DNA of 64,000 nucleotides from an uncultured Gelidibacter sp. (GTDB lineage Bacteria > Bacteroidota > Bacteroidia > Flavobacteriales > Flavobacteriaceae), in NCBI RefSeq assembly GCF_947500795.1, contig NZ_CANMTE010000002.1:372001-436000 (forward strand), read 5' to 3'. The notes beneath the pieces are model-generated. The model saw only the letters and a list, made by a program, of their open reading frames with translations, did no database searches and was not told the DNA's origin. Below are positions 1 to 7,739 of the stretch, piece after piece (position 1 is the first letter of the stretch; every line of letters starts with the position of its first letter). Both the position numbers and the translations under genes were made by a program.

Positions 1-1039
1 GGAATATCTTGACCTCGTGGCGACCGCCATTGGTGCCGATATTGTCCCTATTACCGGCGAAAATAGAACCTTGGCTTATTTCGGACTGCAAGTGATTAAT
101 GCATCGCCTCGTGCAGGAATTAAAGCAATCATTGATCAAACCAAGAAAACCGAAATGACCATAACTGATGTGGTCTTTATAGTCGCGCCAAGAATAAACG
201 CTGCAGGACGTATGAAACATGGTAATTATGCGGTGACCTTGTTGACAGAGGAAAATGAAGTGCTTGCGCAAACCTATGCTGCACAAATTGAAGAATTTAA
301 TTCGGATAGGAAAGAAACAGATCAACAAATAACCCAAGAAGCTTTGCTCCAAATTGAAGCGTTTAACGAGCAAGAACGTTTTACTTCTGTGGTGTATCAT
401 GAATCTTGGCATAAAGGGGTGATTGGTATTGTAGCTTCAAGATTGATTGAAACCTATTACAGGCCAACGTTGGTGTTTACTAAAAGTGGCGATAAATTGG
501 CTGCTTCCGCACGTTCTATTAGCGGATTTGATGTCTATAATGCCCTTGAAGCCTGTAGTGAACATATTGAACAGTTTGGAGGTCATAAATATGCCGCCGG
601 CTTGACTCTTAAATCTCAAAATTACGAAGCATTTAAGCAAGCTTTTGAAGATGAGGTTTCCAATACCATAGACAAATCGTTGATGACTCCGGAAATCAAA
701 GTAGATATGGCGATTGACTTTAAGGACATCACACCGAGATTTTATCGTATTCTCAAACAATTCGCGCCTTTTGGGCCAGGAAATATGGCGCCTATTTTCA
801 TGACTGAAAACATACAGGATACAGGTTATGGAAAATGTGTGGGAGGTGACGATAAACATTTAAGAATTACCGCCAAACAAGCAAATTCTGAATCTATTGT
901 GGGAATTGGGTTTAATTTGGGAGATAAATTAGAACTCATTACCAATAGAAAACCGTTTAAAGCAGTCTATTCCATTGATGAAAATCATTGGCAAGGTAAT
1001 GTGAGTTTACAACTGAAATTGCGGGATATCAAGCCTTAA
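1..1039 (+). CDS. recJ: single-stranded-DNA-specific exonuclease RecJ, 3' part
   Basis: RecJ degrades single-stranded DNA 5' to 3' in recombination and base-excision repair. The reading frame is open from the first bases of the window, so the start lies upstream and only about the last 345 residues are seen, starting within the YLDLVATAIGADIVP stretch of the DHH domain. The motif APRINAAGRM lies near base 190 and the DHHA1 nucleic-acid-binding motif GGHKYAAG near base 581; the C-terminal part resembles the RecJ OB domain. The in-frame GTG at 17 is internal, not a start. No terminator is obvious before the next gene. Confidence 0.93.
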   Translation, partial: EYLDLVATAIGADIVPITGENRTLAYFGLQVINASPRAGIKAIIDQTKKTEMTITDVVFIVAPRINAAGRMKHGNYAVTLLTEENEVLAQTYAAQIEEFNSDRKETDQQITQEALLQIEAFNEQERFTSVVYHESWHKGVIGIVASRLIETYYRPTLVFTKSGDKLAASARSISGFDVYNALEACSEHIEQFGGHKYAAGLTLKSQNYEAFKQAFEDEVSNTIDKSLMTPEIKVDMAIDFKDITPRFYRILKQFAPFGPGNMAPIFMTENIQDTGYGKCVGGDDKHLRITAKQANSESIVGIGFNLGDKLELITNRKPFKAVYSIDENHWQGNVSLQLKLRDIKP

Positions 1040-1152
1040 TTCTATATTTTTCTTCCCATCAAACAGTAGTAATAGCAGTTTGTTTTATTTTTGCATTCAA
1101 TTAAATAACCTTTAAGGATGAACAATCCTGTATCTCGAAAGGACTGAAGCTC

Positions 1153-2433
1153 ATGCAGAAAGAAAAAACCAAGAAGGATCCATACGCTGCGCTTCGCATT
1201 AAGGAATTCAATATATTCTTATTAGTTCGTTTTGCACTTGTTTTTGCTTGGTCCATGCAGTTTATTGTAATTGAATGGCAAGTATATTCCATAACAAAAG
1301 ATCCGTTGTCTCTAGGTCTTATTGGACTTATGGAAATTATTCCAGCCTTGTCAATGGCGCTGTTTGCGGGACATATTGTAGATCAAAATGAAAAACGCGG
1401 CCTGCTCATCAAATGCATAATCGGGTTTTCAGTGATCAGTTTTGGATTGTTTTTACTGACTTGGCCTTTAGTAGTTGGCAACTGGTCTACCAATTCAATT
1501 CTCTACAGTATTTATGCCTTGGTGTTTATGGGCGGGTTGGTGCGCGCCTTTATCGGACCGAGTGTATTTTCTTTAATCGCTTTAATCGTTCCTAAAAAAC
1601 TATACCCAAATGCAGCTACATGGAGCAGTTCCACTTGGCAAGTAGCCTCCGTTTTAGGACCTGCATTAGCGGGCTTTAGCATCAGTTGGATTGGTGTGCA
1701 TTGGTCTATGTGCTTGATTATGGGGTTTGCATTATTGGCGTTGATCAACTTGCTTCGTATTTCTAAAAAGCCAATTTTGAATCCGAAAATCGGCGAGCCT
1801 ATGATGCAGAGTTTAAAGGAAGGCGTCAAGTTTGTATTTAAAACAAAAGCGGTATTGGGAGCCTTAACCTTAGATATGGTGGCAGTACTCTTTGGAGGCG
1901 CCATAGCTTTGTTACCTATTTTTGCACAAGATATTTTAAAAGTTGGTTCAGAAGGATTTGGTGTGCTAAGAGCAGCGCCAGCTGTAGGAGCGTTCCTAAC
2001 CATGTTGATTACCGCTTACATTCCAATTAGTAGAAACGCCGGGATGAAACTCTTGGCCGCTATTTTTGGATTCGGGGTTTGTATAATCGTATTTGGATTG
2101 TCATCCATCTTTTGGGTATCCGTCCTTGCCTTATTTTTCAGTGGGGTTACGGATGGCGTTTCAATGGTGATTCGTCAAACTATATTGCAGTTGAAAACTC
2201 CAGATCATATGCGCGGGCGTGTAGCTTCCGTAAATTCGATGTTTGTAGGGTCTTCAAATGAGCTTGGGGCTTTTGAAAGTGGCTTGACGGCAAAGCTTAT
2301 GGGGACGGTGACTGCCGTTGTTTTTGGAGGTACGATGACCATAATTACTGTGGTGACTACAGGTCTGGTTTCGCCTTCATTTAGAAAATTAGACTTGCGA
2401 AAAGACTTAGAAGAGCATGAAAAAGAAGGCTAG
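1153..2433 (+). CDS. MFS transporter (EntS / MFS_3-like exporter)
   Basis: Product of 426 residues with about twelve hydrophobic segments spread over its length, typical of a major facilitator superfamily exporter of the enterobactin-exporter-like branch. The loop after helix 2 reads GHIVDQNEKRG, matching the MFS loop 2-3 signature. Substrate cannot be told from sequence. The start ATG is preceded by a possible -7 box TATTTTTG at 1086-1093. Its stop codon overlaps the convergent lpxH stop by four bases. Confidence 0.85.
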   Translation: MQKEKTKKDPYAALRIKEFNIFLLVRFALVFAWSMQFIVIEWQVYSITKDPLSLGLIGLMEIIPALSMALFAGHIVDQNEKRGLLIKCIIGFSVISFGLFLLTWPLVVGNWSTNSILYSIYALVFMGGLVRAFIGPSVFSLIALIVPKKLYPNAATWSSSTWQVASVLGPALAGFSISWIGVHWSMCLIMGFALLALINLLRISKKPILNPKIGEPMMQSLKEGVKFVFKTKAVLGALTLDMVAVLFGGAIALLPIFAQDILKVGSEGFGVLRAAPAVGAFLTMLITAYIPISRNAGMKLLAAIFGFGVCIIVFGLSSIFWVSVLALFFSGVTDGVSMVIRQTILQLKTPDHMRGRVASVNSMFVGSSNELGAFESGLTAKLMGTVTAVVFGGTMTIITVVTTGLVSPSFRKLDLRKDLEEHEKEG

Positions 2434-3182
2434 TATGTCTTTAATTCAAACTTTTCACCATCAAAAACACCGTAAGTGTAATACTGAATCCAATCGCCTA
2501 AGTTGACATACGTTGAATTGTCATTTAACTTAATCTCCATTGGTAAATGGCGGTGACCAAAAACAAAATAATCGCGGTGTTTGTCTTCTAGTTTTCGCTT
2601 GCTATAATGAACGAGCCACTCTTTTTCTTCGCCTAAAAATTTCGCATCGTCATCTCCAGAAATCAACTTATTTTTTACCGAGAGATGTTGGGCGAGCCTA
2701 ACACCTAAATCAGGGTGTAGCCATCTAAAACACCATTGAAAAAACGGGTTTGTAAACACTTTTTTCATGCGTTTATAACCTTTGTCATTTGGCCCTAAAC
2801 CATCGCCATGGCCTATAAAGAAGCGCTTGTCATTAAAGACGAATTCCTTTGGTTTATGAAAAACCTCAATGTTTAGTTCTTCCTCAAAATAGCCATCCAT
2901 CCACAAATCATGATTTCCGACAAAAAAGTAAATAGGAATTCCAGAATCGGTTATTTCTGCAAGTTTTCCTAAGGTTCTGGTGAATCCTTTTGGGACAACG
3001 GTTTTATATTCAAACCAAAAATCGAATAAATCGCCCACAAGAAATATAGCCGCCGCATCGTGTTTGATCTCGTCTAACCAAGCCACAAATTTCTTCTCGC
3101 GCGGACGCGATTGCTCTTGTGTGGGCGCTCCCAAATGGTTGTCAGAAGCAAAGTATATTTTTTTTCCTGTGGGAATATTCAT
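2430..3182 (-). CDS. lpxH: UDP-2,3-diacylglucosamine diphosphatase LpxH
   Basis: Calcineurin-like metallophosphatase that hydrolyses UDP-2,3-diacylglucosamine to lipid X in lipid A synthesis at the inner membrane face. Metal-binding motifs are present in order: DNHLG near residue 14, GDLFDFW near 50, GNHDLWM near 95, GHGDG near 125 and GHRHLP near 205. Length (250) is normal for the family. ATG at 3182 is preferred over the in-frame TTG at 3185. A TATATTTG -7 box (3187-3194) ends only 5 bases before this ATG, so the mRNA may be leaderless or nearly so. Confidence 0.9.
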   Translation of the reverse strand: MNIPTGKKIYFASDNHLGAPTQEQSRPREKKFVAWLDEIKHDAAAIFLVGDLFDFWFEYKTVVPKGFTRTLGKLAEITDSGIPIYFFVGNHDLWMDGYFEEELNIEVFHKPKEFVFNDKRFFIGHGDGLGPNDKGYKRMKKVFTNPFFQWCFRWLHPDLGVRLAQHLSVKNKLISGDDDAKFLGEEKEWLVHYSKRKLEDKHRDYFVFGHRHLPMEIKLNDNSTYVNLGDWIQYYTYGVFDGEKFELKTY

Positions 3183-3186
3183 CAAA

Positions 3187-3194
3187 CAAATATA
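3187..3194 (-). promoter_or_regulatory. putative -7 box of lpxH
   Basis: TATATTTG on the minus strand matches the Bacteroidota consensus TAnnTTTG. A weak -33 candidate TTCG lies 18 bases further upstream. The box ends five bases before the lpxH ATG, which leaves almost no 5' leader. Confidence 0.45.
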
Positions 3195-3241
3195 TTAATT
3201 CCTGCTAAAGCACGAATTTCATAATTAAAAACGATAGACTA

Positions 3242-3299
3242 AAACTGCCAACTGCCAGCTGAGTACTGTCAACTGAATTCTGCCTACTGCCAACTAAAC
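3242..3299. repeat. degenerate heptamer repeat (xxCTGxx)
   Basis: The spacer between lpxH and queD contains CTG at regular seven-base intervals: units such as AACTGCC, AACTGCC, TACTGTC, AACTGAA, TTCTGCC, TACTGCC follow each other. A similar heptad array sits between sufC and sufD at 61590-61655. It abuts the queD stop codon. No coding function is visible. Confidence 0.6.
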
Positions 3300-3300
3300 C

Positions 3301-3750
3301 CTAGTTGTCACTCGCAAACCATTCTGCAAAACTGGTATCCGTTTCCTGAAGTCTTAACGAATACAATTGAATAGTTTCTGGTAAATGTTTTTTGATTTTT
3401 TCGGCAAAATCAATCACCATCATTTCACTTGTAGGTTGATAGTCCACTAAAAGGACATTATGCTCTCTATCTGCCAATTCCTTAGCCAACTCAACATGTG
3501 GTGTGTTTTTGTTGAACACTGTTGCGTGATCAAAGACATCAACGATTTCAGTTTTAACGATTTTTTTCAAATCAGAAAAGTCAATGACCATTCCGTATTT
3601 TACGTTAGACGCATCACTTATTGGCGTCCCAATTACGGTAACCGATAACTTATAACTGTGTCCGTGTACGTTTTTGCACTTGCCATCATAACCATAAAGG
3701 GCGTGGCCGGTTTCAAAAGAAAATTGCTTGGTAATTCTGATTTTGCTCAT
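3301..3750 (-). CDS. queD: 6-carboxytetrahydropterin synthase QueD
   Basis: QueD/PTPS-family enzyme that converts 7,8-dihydroneopterin triphosphate to 6-carboxytetrahydropterin in queuosine precursor synthesis. The zinc histidines and catalytic cysteine are visible in ETGHALYGYDGKC followed by NVHGHSY within the first 35 residues. A DHATVFN segment and a glutamate near the C-terminus also fit the family. Length of 149 residues is slightly above the 120-140 usual. A -7 box TATCTTTG is seen at 3768-3775 (minus strand). Confidence 0.9.
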   Translation of the reverse strand: MSKIRITKQFSFETGHALYGYDGKCKNVHGHSYKLSVTVIGTPISDASNVKYGMVIDFSDLKKIVKTEIVDVFDHATVFNKNTPHVELAKELADREHNVLLVDYQPTSEMMVIDFAEKIKKHLPETIQLYSLRLQETDTSFAEWFASDN

Positions 3751-3867
3751 ATAGCGTCAATTTAATGCAAAGATATTCAAATTGTAAAAGGAAACCGTTT
3801 TTAGATTACTTTTGACCGATAATTACCGATATTTTATTTGAATTTTGTGGTTTTAATTCGCTTTTAA

Positions 3868-4512
3868 ATGAGTCAACTTTTTGAAGACATCAACTATATT
3901 GAGAATCCTTTATATGAACAGATTATAGAGGATATCATTGCACAAAAATATGCTATTGTTGAAGACTTTTTTACCGATGATGAGGTACAGTTGATAAGGC
4001 AATCTTTAATTGAAAAACACGAGGAAGATATTTTTAAAAAGGCGGCAATTGGTAATAGAGTGAACGAGATTATCGTAAAATCTATTAGGGGGGATGTTAT
4101 TTTATGGATTGATGAGGCGCATACTAACGCTGCAGAATCCTTGTTCTTCAACAAAATTAATAGTCTTATTGGGTATCTTAACAAGACATGCTTCTTAGGG
4201 ATTCTTCGTAAGGAATTCCATTATGCGGTATATCCGCAAGGTACTTTTTATAAACGTCACTTAGATACGTTTCAAAATGACGATCGTCGTAAACTTTCTT
4301 TTGTATGTTATTTAAATGAAGCAGGTTGGTTGCCAGAAAATGGTGGCGAACTGGTGTTGTATTTAGATGACAATGGCAAGGAAGTGGAAAAGGTTATTTA
4401 TCCGCTGCCAGGGCGAGTCGTTATCTTTGAAAGCCAAATCCTTGAGCACGAAGTAAGACCTGTTATTAATGCCCAAAGATTGAGTATTACAGGATGGTTA
4501 AAAACGCGATAG
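3868..4512 (+). CDS. 2OG-Fe(II) oxygenase family protein
   Basis: Product of 214 residues resembling prolyl 4-hydroxylase-like / SM-20-type dioxygenases. Likely iron ligands are H131 and D133 (HLD) and H194 (LEHEV), with R204 as the 2-oxoglutarate-binding arginine ten residues later, the standard spacing. The core FVCYLNE and PGRVVIFESQ strands fit the double-stranded beta-helix. The substrate is unknown; family members hydroxylate prolines or other side chains. It stands alone between divergent queD and a convergent membrane-peptide/MATE operon. Confidence 0.8.
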   Translation: MSQLFEDINYIENPLYEQIIEDIIAQKYAIVEDFFTDDEVQLIRQSLIEKHEEDIFKKAAIGNRVNEIIVKSIRGDVILWIDEAHTNAAESLFFNKINSLIGYLNKTCFLGILRKEFHYAVYPQGTFYKRHLDTFQNDDRRKLSFVCYLNEAGWLPENGGELVLYLDDNGKEVEKVIYPLPGRVVIFESQILEHEVRPVINAQRLSITGWLKTR

Positions 4513-4514
4513 CG

Positions 4515-4613
4515 CTATTTGTTTTTTCTGCGGTTATAAACATACACCACAATCAATACGATAGCTAAGATTAAAAACAAGCCGTTACCGCCTAAAAAGT
4601 TTAGAAATTCCAT
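4515..4613 (-). CDS. 32-residue single-pass membrane peptide
   Basis: A 33-codon frame begins with ATG and reads MEFLNFLGGNG, then a run of about 14 hydrophobic residues (LFLILAIVLIVVYV) and a basic tail YNRRKNK before TAG. This is the classic layout of a small inner-membrane protein with its positive end in the cytoplasm. It starts 26 bases after the MATE stop on the same strand, so it could be the last gene of that operon. I do not recognise a named family. Support is by composition, position and the absence of anything else in the gap. Confidence 0.5.
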   Translation of the reverse strand: MEFLNFLGGNGLFLILAIVLIVVYVYNRRKNK

Positions 4614-4639
4614 AGTTTTTTAATTATTCGTTGTCAAAG

Positions 4640-5974
4640 TTAATCGTTTTGATGAGCTGGCAAAAAGAGTTGTCTAAATTTTATGATCAATGGTAAGCCT
4701 CTTGCGATCATCCAAAAGGTCATCGCAATAAAAATGGCATAGAGCTGATATTCCAAATAATCTAAGTAGAGCAGGATTGGTAGAAATACTAAAAACGTGG
4801 CACCAAGTAAAACGTTACGTAGGTATTTCATTTTTCCTAATCCTTTAAACATACCGTCAAAAATAAATGCCAGGGCACAAATGGGTTGCATGGCGAGGAC
4901 AATCCAAAAAACGGAATAGAATGCTTCCAACACTTCAGGGTCATTGGAAAATAAATTCCCTAGCGGATAGTACAATAAGGCGCCAATAGCGGCGAGAACC
5001 ACGCCTATTAAAATCCCGTATTTTATAAGTTTATTGCTAAATTCTATCAGTAAGTCTGATCTTTTTGCACCATATAGTCTTCCTGAAAGTATGTTTCCAG
5101 CACTGGCATAACCATCAATAATAAAAGCGCCCAAAAACCAGAGATTGATGGCAATTGTATATGCCGCAATATATTCTTTTCCGTAGCTCGTGGCATAGGC
5201 ATTCGCAAAGTATAAGGTGACGTTTAGGGCCAATGTACGCACGAAGAGATTCGCAATCATCAATAAGAATCGGTTGATTTCTTTATTGAAAGGAAATGTT
5301 ACTCGTAAAGGAATGATTGTTTTTTTGATTAGGAAATAGGCCGAACACAACGCCATCAACAATTGTGCAGCAACACTGGCATAAGCTGCACCTTCAATGT
5401 TCATGGGGTCGATATAGCCACTCACGCCGTACACAAGAATAATATCTAAGATGATATTTGTAGAAGCACCTATAATGGCGATAATCATTGGGTAAAACGT
5501 GTTTTGAAGCCCTCTAAAAGCTCCAAATACGGCAATTGTAAATAAGGTAAAAGGAAATCCGAAAACGCGGATTCTGTAATAGGCAACGCAATATTCTAAT
5601 ATTAAATCCGAAGCGTTATAAAGTTTAAAAATAAATTGTGCAAACGGATAGGTGCCCAAAATAATCAAAACACTTAATGAAGTAATGATAAAAATAGCTT
5701 GAGCGGGTAAATTTTTAATGTCATCCAATTGGTCTGAACCCACATATTGTGAAACGATTGATGAAATAGCACTACGTGTTTGGCCTAGAACCCAAATGAG
5801 CATCGAAATAAATGCTCCAACAATGCCTACTGCTGCGAGAGATTCTGTAGCATTCACGTCAATATTACCTACAATTGCCGTGTCTGTAATGGACAGAATG
5901 GGTTCTGATACGCCTGCAATTAGTGCAGGTATCGCAATCCGGTTGATATTTTTAAAACTGATTATGGAATTCAC
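4640..5974 (-). CDS. MATE family efflux transporter (DinF-like)
   Basis: About 444 residues with twelve hydrophobic segments and the MATE N-terminal signature NRIAIPALIAGVSEPILSIT followed by DTAIVG. MATE proteins export organic cations or drugs using Na+ or H+ gradients. The frame is open to an ATG at 5992, but GTG at 5974 gives the conventional N-terminus and overlaps the upstream GNAT stop as GTGA, a typical translational-coupling arrangement, so GTG is chosen. The small membrane peptide at 4515-4613 follows. Confidence 0.85.
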   Translation of the reverse strand: MNSIISFKNINRIAIPALIAGVSEPILSITDTAIVGNIDVNATESLAAVGIVGAFISMLIWVLGQTRSAISSIVSQYVGSDQLDDIKNLPAQAIFIITSLSVLIILGTYPFAQFIFKLYNASDLILEYCVAYYRIRVFGFPFTLFTIAVFGAFRGLQNTFYPMIIAIIGASTNIILDIILVYGVSGYIDPMNIEGAAYASVAAQLLMALCSAYFLIKKTIIPLRVTFPFNKEINRFLLMIANLFVRTLALNVTLYFANAYATSYGKEYIAAYTIAINLWFLGAFIIDGYASAGNILSGRLYGAKRSDLLIEFSNKLIKYGILIGVVLAAIGALLYYPLGNLFSNDPEVLEAFYSVFWIVLAMQPICALAFIFDGMFKGLGKMKYLRNVLLGATFLVFLPILLYLDYLEYQLYAIFIAMTFWMIARGLPLIIKFRQLFLPAHQND

Positions 5975-6471
5975 AGAATGTATTCGTAACAATAAAATGG
6001 ATGTTCACTTTGCTTAGGGAAATAAATTGATCCCAATCGCCTATATCCGCGAAGTTCGTAAAATTTTTGATTTCTATCGTTTTGAGAAAAGGTATCTAAC
6101 CGAATAGAAGCGTATCCATTTTCTTTTCCATAATGTTCAGCAAAATCCATGAGTTTTTGTGCATATCCGTGTCCTTGAAAGTCAGGATGCACAGAAAGTC
6201 GGTGGATGTATAAATTGTTATTATTGGGCGTTAACCAATGGATAGGGTGATATTCTTTATCCATGTAGGTTGAAATCACAATCGTACCAATAACCTTGTT
6301 TTCTTTTGTTAAAACATACAGTTCATTTCTATGGATATCCTTTGCAAACGCAGCGGCATTAGGGTAGTATTCGTTCCATTGATATATGCCTTTATCCACC
6401 ATGTTTTGGGCGCAGGCTTTAGTTATTGATATAATATTTTCTATATCGGAAGATGTCGCTTTACGAATCAT
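5971..6471 (-). CDS. GNAT family N-acetyltransferase
   Basis: Product of 166 residues with the acetyl-CoA-binding motif A HPDFQGHGYAQKLM near residues 95-110 (R/Q-x-x-G-x-G/A form), followed by NGYASIRLDTFSQNDRNQKFY and a C-terminal YELRGYRRLG, all typical of the GNAT fold. Acceptor substrate is unknown. It is the first gene of a probable operon with the MATE exporter (GTGA overlap) and is divergent from the universal stress protein, 43 bases away. Confidence 0.85.
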   Translation of the reverse strand: MIRKATSSDIENIISITKACAQNMVDKGIYQWNEYYPNAAAFAKDIHRNELYVLTKENKVIGTIVISTYMDKEYHPIHWLTPNNNNLYIHRLSVHPDFQGHGYAQKLMDFAEHYGKENGYASIRLDTFSQNDRNQKFYELRGYRRLGSIYFPKQSEHPFYCYEYIL

Positions 6472-6514
6472 TTTTAATGTCTATTTTAGCCTAAATTTAG
6501 TATATAAATTAGAT

Positions 6515-7312
6515 ATGAAAACTATTTTAGTTCCAGTAGGGTCGTCAAAAAATGCAGTAAGTCATTTGCAATATGCAGTTGATTTTGCACGAGCGTTTGG
6601 GGCTAGGTTATATGTTGTTCAGATATTCAATGTGGCTGCTAAAGCGGGCACACTGATTAAGGTTGATGCTATCTTAGAACGCGAAAGTATGGCTTTTTTA
6701 AAAGCCCATGTTGAAAAAGTTGATACCACAGGTGTTGAGGTCGTGATAAAATCTTTCAAAGGAAAACTTATAAAAACCTTAGAACTGGTTTGTCAAACTG
6801 CCGATGTGGATTTAATTTTAGTGGAGCCAAGAACAAATTCGGTCAAGGATGAGGTGTATTTAGGCAAAACTTCAGGGAAAATTATTAAGCAAACTAAGAT
6901 TCCCGCTTTAATAGTGCCTGAAGATTTTAAGTTTGAACCCATTGACACTATTTTAATTGCTTTAAAATCAGCTATCCTTAAAAAAGATGATGTTTTTAAG
7001 CCATTAATTTCTATAAAAACCCAATTCAATTCAAAAATTAATTTACTTTTGATCAAGACTCAGTTCTATCACGAAGGCGACTTTGTTGTAAATAAAGAGT
7101 TGTCAGATTTGTTAAGCCACACAACATATAGTACGAATGCTACAACATTTCAGGGCGTTTTGGAAAATTATAAGGAGAGTAAACCCAATATGCTATGTGT
7201 GGTAAGACGAAAACGAGGATTTTTTACTAAGATTTGGGAAAATAACACCATTCTAAAAAAAGATTTTAATAGTTCCACGTTGCCAGTTTTGGTGTTAAAT
7301 GGAGTGAAATAA
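6515..7312 (+). CDS. universal stress protein (UspA family)
   Basis: Starts MKTILVPVGSSKNAVSHLQY, the standard Usp N-terminus, and has a second half (from about residue 140, FEPIDTILIALKSA) that looks like a degenerate second Usp domain; 265 residues fits a tandem-domain protein. The frame stays open upstream to 6386, inside the GNAT gene, but ATG 6515 gives the family N-terminus. The ATP-binding glycine motif G-2x-G-9x-G is not clearly intact, so it may not bind ATP. Role: stress tolerance, exact partner unknown. Confidence 0.8.
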   Translation: MKTILVPVGSSKNAVSHLQYAVDFARAFGARLYVVQIFNVAAKAGTLIKVDAILERESMAFLKAHVEKVDTTGVEVVIKSFKGKLIKTLELVCQTADVDLILVEPRTNSVKDEVYLGKTSGKIIKQTKIPALIVPEDFKFEPIDTILIALKSAILKKDDVFKPLISIKTQFNSKINLLLIKTQFYHEGDFVVNKELSDLLSHTTYSTNATTFQGVLENYKESKPNMLCVVRRKRGFFTKIWENNTILKKDFNSSTLPVLVLNGVK

Positions 7313-7352
7313 AACTCATGTCTAATGTTTTTTTAGATGGAGAAAAACAGTT

Positions 7353-7401
7353 AAAATCTGCCGCCGGTAGAAGGTGTCGCAAAAATAATTTGGGGATGTA
7401 G
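7353..7401 (+). pseudogene. remnant of a second GIY-YIG gene, last 15 codons
   Basis: These 49 bases are near-identical to 7691-7739, the end of the intact GIY-YIG gene. Read in frame they encode KSAAGRRCRKNNLGM and a stop, against KSAAGRKWRKNNLGM in the intact gene. As there, the last ten bases are the first ten bases of tRNA-Ala. No start or catalytic region remains upstream, so this is a decayed or truncated copy. Confidence 0.75.
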
Positions 7402-7430
7402 CCCGCCTAAACGAATTTTATTCGGGCAGG
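7402..7430. repeat. GC-rich hairpin element, member 1
   Basis: 29-base imperfect palindrome: outer arms CCCGCC / GGCAGG, a four-base 5' bulge TAAA, inner stem CGAAT / ATTCG and a three-base loop. It interrupts the tRNA fragment exactly between bases 10 and 11. It is far more GC-rich at its ends than its surroundings. Confidence 0.7.
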
Positions 7431-7442
7431 CTCAGTTGGCTA

Positions 7443-7474
7443 CCCGCCCGAACGTACCGTTTGGTACGGGCGGG
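7443..7474. repeat. GC-rich hairpin element, member 2
   Basis: 32-base palindrome: outer arms CCCGCCC / GGGCGGG, a four-base 5' bulge GAAC, inner stem GTACC / GGTAC and a GTTT loop. Same architecture as the element at 7402-7430 but with different paired bases in the inner stem. It interrupts the tRNA fragment between bases 22 and 23. Confidence 0.75.
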
Positions 7475-7496
7475 GAGCGCTTTAGGGCTGGATATT

Positions 7497-7739
7497 ATGC
7501 ATGTTGTTTATATCTTATTTAGTATTAAATTTGATCGCTATTATGTAGGTTTGTCTTCAGATTTTGGAGAGAGGCTGAAAACACATAATTCTGGACGAGT
7601 TACGTCAACCAAGGCATTTAAACCTTGGGAATTATTTCATTTAGAAGAATTCGAAACAAGGATAGAAGCCAGAACGCGAGAAAAATATTTAAAATCTGCC
7701 GCAGGTCGAAAGTGGCGCAAAAATAATTTGGGGATGTAG
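7497..7739 (+). CDS. small GIY-YIG nuclease family protein
   Basis: 80 residues: VYI at 4-6, YVG at 16-18, R26, and EARTREKYL with E62 as the likely metal-binding glutamate, giving a complete minimal GIY-YIG nuclease core and nothing else. An upstream in-frame TTG at 7461 would translate part of hairpin member 2, so ATG 7497 is chosen. The last codons ATG TAG are bases 5-10 of the tRNA-Ala gene, so coding sequence and tRNA overlap by ten bases. Family members of this size are often uncharacterised; a target site is unknown. A second, truncated copy of its 3' end lies upstream at 7353. Confidence 0.8.
   Translation: MHVVYILFSIKFDRYYVGLSSDFGERLKTHNSGRVTSTKAFKPWELFHLEEFETRIEARTREKYLKSAAGRKWRKNNLGM

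Larger units (their letters stand above)
7392..7482 (+). pseudogene. 5' fragment of tRNA-Ala split by two hairpins
   Basis: Removing two palindromes (7402-7430 and 7443-7474) leaves GGGGATGTAG + CTCAGTTGGCTA + GAGCGCTT, which equals the first 30 bases of the intact tRNA-Ala gene at 7730. The 3' half is missing; the sequence runs into the GIY-YIG start region. It cannot make a tRNA. Confidence 0.75.

Noticed and set aside
6386-6514. Longer start for the universal stress protein
   Set aside because: That part lies inside the opposite-strand GNAT gene and lacks Usp similarity; ATG 6515 gives the family N-terminus.
7461-7496. Upstream TTG start for the GIY-YIG gene
   Set aside because: It would translate hairpin member 2 and the tRNA fragment; the family begins at the VYI motif a few residues after ATG 7497.
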